Assembly (NCBI RefSeq): GCF_025950235.1
Contig: NZ_JAPDDT010000007.1
Coordinates: forward strand, 124,001-188,000
Length of the DNA: 64,000 bases
Direction: 5' to 3'
Origin: Luteolibacter arcticus
GTDB taxonomy: Bacteria; Verrucomicrobiota; Verrucomicrobiia; Verrucomicrobiales; Akkermansiaceae
Positions 62,573 through 64,000 of the stretch are shown here, piece after piece. Every line of letters starts with the position of its first letter. Positions within the stretch are counted from its first letter, which is position 1. A program made the translations under genes and the position numbers. The notes beneath the pieces are model-generated. The model was given only the letters and a program-made list of their open reading frames with translations. It ran no database searches and had not been told where the DNA came from.

Positions 62573-63053
62573 GCGTGATGGGAAGATGACGGGATGCCGA
62601 AGGTGAAGCGAGAGGATCTCCGTCAGGTTTGCCGGTGGAATTCAACCGCAGATGAATGGGATGGTCTCTTCTTCTTCGTCCCAACGGGACGGCTCATAAT
62701 AGCCCGGCACGAAAGTGCCGGGTCTCGTCGGTCGAGCGCGTCGTGTCCCAACGGGACACTTCATGCGTCTTGAGGCTGTCTTGTTAGGGGGGCTCCGGAG
62801 GCCAGGCTTGAGGGCTTTGCGCCGTGGCTCGAAGGGCCACTACTTGCCTTGCCAATACCCGGACTCCTCCCCGCATGAGGCGTCCCGTTGGGACGCGGTC
62901 GGTTTAACCTGCCCTCCCGGCACTTCGTGCCGGGCTATTATGAGCCGTCCCGTTGGGACGAAGAAGGCAGTTTATAAAAGGCTGGCATTTTAACCGATTC
63001 AAACCGAATCGGCATTTTAACCGAGTCGCATTAGAGAGGATGCCAAAATCCGC
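62573..63053. other. intergenic region dominated by a palindromic repeat element
   Basis: Contains the inverted-repeat element (62671-62966) and two copies of GGCATTTTAACCGA at 62984-62997 and 63011-63024 around GATTC-AAACC-GAATC. The same GGCATTTTAAC core recurs at 63364 inside the next gene. No protein-coding frame is credible here. Confidence 0.5.
62671..62966. repeat. ~296-bp element with ~51-bp imperfect terminal inverted repeats
   Basis: Left arm 62671-62722 and right arm 62916-62966 are inverted copies differing by a single A insertion. Each contains two sub-palindromes: GTCCC-AAC-GGGAC-type and CCCGGCAC-GAA-GTGCCGGG, joined by GGCTCATAATAG. Further GTCCCAACGGGAC copies lie just inside each arm (62745-62757 and 62881-62895), and both arms continue with a shared CTCATGCG/CTTCATGCG motif. 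No ORF is inside. It looks like a non-autonomous mobile or REP-type element of the kind abundant in Verrucomicrobia. Confidence 0.85.
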
Positions 63054-63422
63054 TCACTTGAAGAAGTCCTGTCTGATGATTTTCCCAGTCGCTGGATCAA
63101 TCTCACAACGATATGACGAGAACGAATTCACAACCAAGGGGGAGCGTGATGACACGCGGTAGTAATAATCTTCCGAATTGTCCCCTGTCGGGAGTTCTGC
63201 TTTCCACAGCACAATGCCAGCGGGCGAGTAACAGAAGAGATTAGTGCCCTTGGGAGCGTTTCGAACCTCTTGAATGTCGAGAATCGGCCCTTTCAAACCT
63301 GAGAACTGATCCATAAGAACGATTACTCCCCATCTGACGGTGAAGGCTTCTCGAATCGGCGAAGGCATTTTAACTGCCTTGCCGTCGATTTGTAATTGCG
63401 ATCCGTTGTAGGTAATATTCAT
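63054..63422 (-). CDS. hypothetical protein, AT-richer than neighbours
   Basis: A 122-residue protein starting MNITYNGSQLQIDGKAVKMP. Protein-like throughout: AFTVRWGVIVLMDQFSGLKG, GTNLFCYSPAGIVLWKAELP, SSYRCEIDPATGKIIRQDFF. Pattern and length suggest a single small beta-propeller-like or immunity-like domain, but no family is recognised. Its base composition is clearly more AT-rich than flanking genes and it abuts the repeat element, suggesting horizontal arrival. Confidence 0.65.
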   Translation of the reverse strand: MNITYNGSQLQIDGKAVKMPSPIREAFTVRWGVIVLMDQFSGLKGPILDIQEVRNAPKGTNLFCYSPAGIVLWKAELPTGDNSEDYYYRVSSRSPLVVNSFSSYRCEIDPATGKIIRQDFFK

Positions 63423-63455
63423 CGTAAGCTTGCGGCGGGATGCCGAAGCTACGGC

Positions 63456-63962
63456 TCAGAACCCGTTCGCCAGTCGCGAGACCATCGACTCGCTGGCGCG
63501 TTCGAGCGCGTCGGGCAGGGCGTTGGTGCGGGAGGTCTGCAGGTTGGTGTCCACGAAGAAGCGGCTGGTGCCGGTGGAGCTGCCGGATGCGAGCACCTTC
63601 GAGCGGTCGCGGGCATCGGTGAGTTTCCAGTTCAGGATCACCGTGTTTTGGAGTTCCTCGGGACGCAGCGTGTCGAGGCGGGTGCTGCGCAGCGGCGTGT
63701 ATTCGATGCGGTGGACGGTGCCTTCCAGCACTGCGTCCGCCTTCTCGTCGGTGGTGATGCGGTAGGTGCCATCGAGCACCACGGCATCCGCCGCCGCGCT
63801 GGTGGCCAGGGCCTCGGCGCGGGGATGCAGGGTGTCGTTTTGGAACATCGGGATGGTGATGTTCTTCACGTCGCGCAGGACGGCCGGCTTGGCTCCGCCG
63901 AGCTGGTAGCCGGCGCAGGAGCTGAAGGCGAGGGCGGTGAGGAGGAGAAGGAGCGGGCGCAT
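63456..63962 (-). CDS. LptE-like lipoprotein (LPS assembly)
   Basis: A 168-residue lipoprotein: signal MRPLLLLLTALAFSSCAGYQ with lipobox Cys at 16, followed directly by GYxL, the start typical of LptE. The body fits that fold (NITIPMFQNDTLHPRAEALA, LEGTVHRIEYTPLRSTRLDT, TVILNWKLTDARDRSKVLAS). LptE plugs LptD in the outer membrane. The gene lies near the window end, so its operon partners are not visible. Confidence 0.85.
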   Translation of the reverse strand: MRPLLLLLTALAFSSCAGYQLGGAKPAVLRDVKNITIPMFQNDTLHPRAEALATSAAADAVVLDGTYRITTDEKADAVLEGTVHRIEYTPLRSTRLDTLRPEELQNTVILNWKLTDARDRSKVLASGSSTGTSRFFVDTNLQTSRTNALPDALERASESMVSRLANGF

Positions 63963-64000
63963 TGGGAGATCAGGTGGATTGGGTTAATTGGGTGATTGGG

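Overview
The window is a contiguous piece of a GC-rich (roughly 63-65%) chromosome that looks verrucomicrobial, probably a Luteolibacter-like member of the Verrucomicrobiaceae. The signs are a giant secreted PVC-type dehydrogenase/cytochrome protein with ThuA domains, two PEP-CTERM proteins, a 1004-residue secreted protein ending in a calcium-type repeat tail, and dispersed palindromic elements. This assignment comes from protein content only. I saw no rRNA, tRNA, CRISPR array, phage or transposase gene.

1-11.5 kb is mostly minus strand and largely housekeeping: a POT peptide transporter cut by the window edge, fabH, an orphan HicB-like antitoxin, leuB, a secreted cyclophilin, an AI-2E family permease, the overlapping ribH-nusB pair, yicC and tatC. 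NusB and TatC both carry large insertions.

11.5-22.8 kb is more accessory. It holds a secreted esterase/SMP-30 fusion, a divergent cupin/AraC pair, and a run of small unknown minus-strand genes, three of which are each followed by the same ~27-nt attC-like repeat. Then come a 1618-residue ThuA/dehydrogenase/cytochrome c/ThuA protein and a lipoprotein gene interrupted by an in-frame amber codon.

22.8-33.7 kb contains lysS, a CPA2 antiporter, a secreted GH43 arabinanase-like enzyme, and a coupled small protein/PadR/HAAS-VIT-PEP-CTERM unit. It also has a histidine-rich outer-membrane protein behind a strong palindromic operator candidate, a decayed methyltransferase gene and several small unknown genes.

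33.7-42.8 kb is a complete potassium-uptake locus read on the minus strand: two consecutive 27-residue membrane peptides (the second is KdpF), then kdpA, kdpB, kdpC, a second KdpC-like gene, a Phd/PIN toxin-antitoxin pair, kdpD and kdpE. The KdpDE sensor/regulator presumably controls the pump, and the toxin-antitoxin pair lies between the pump genes and the sensor genes.

42.9-64 kb holds a K+-independent-type membrane pyrophosphatase, an ExbB-ExbD-TPR energy-transduction operon and uvrC (preceded by an inverted-repeat element). These are followed by secreted hypotheticals, a toxin-antitoxin pair with a frameshifted ParE toxin, grpE-dnaJ-rsmE, the 1004-residue secreted protein, mutM, DUF4242 and DUF2288 genes, a PEP-CTERM protein and rsmI. 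The window ends with a ~296-bp imperfect inverted-repeat element and an LptE-like lipoprotein.
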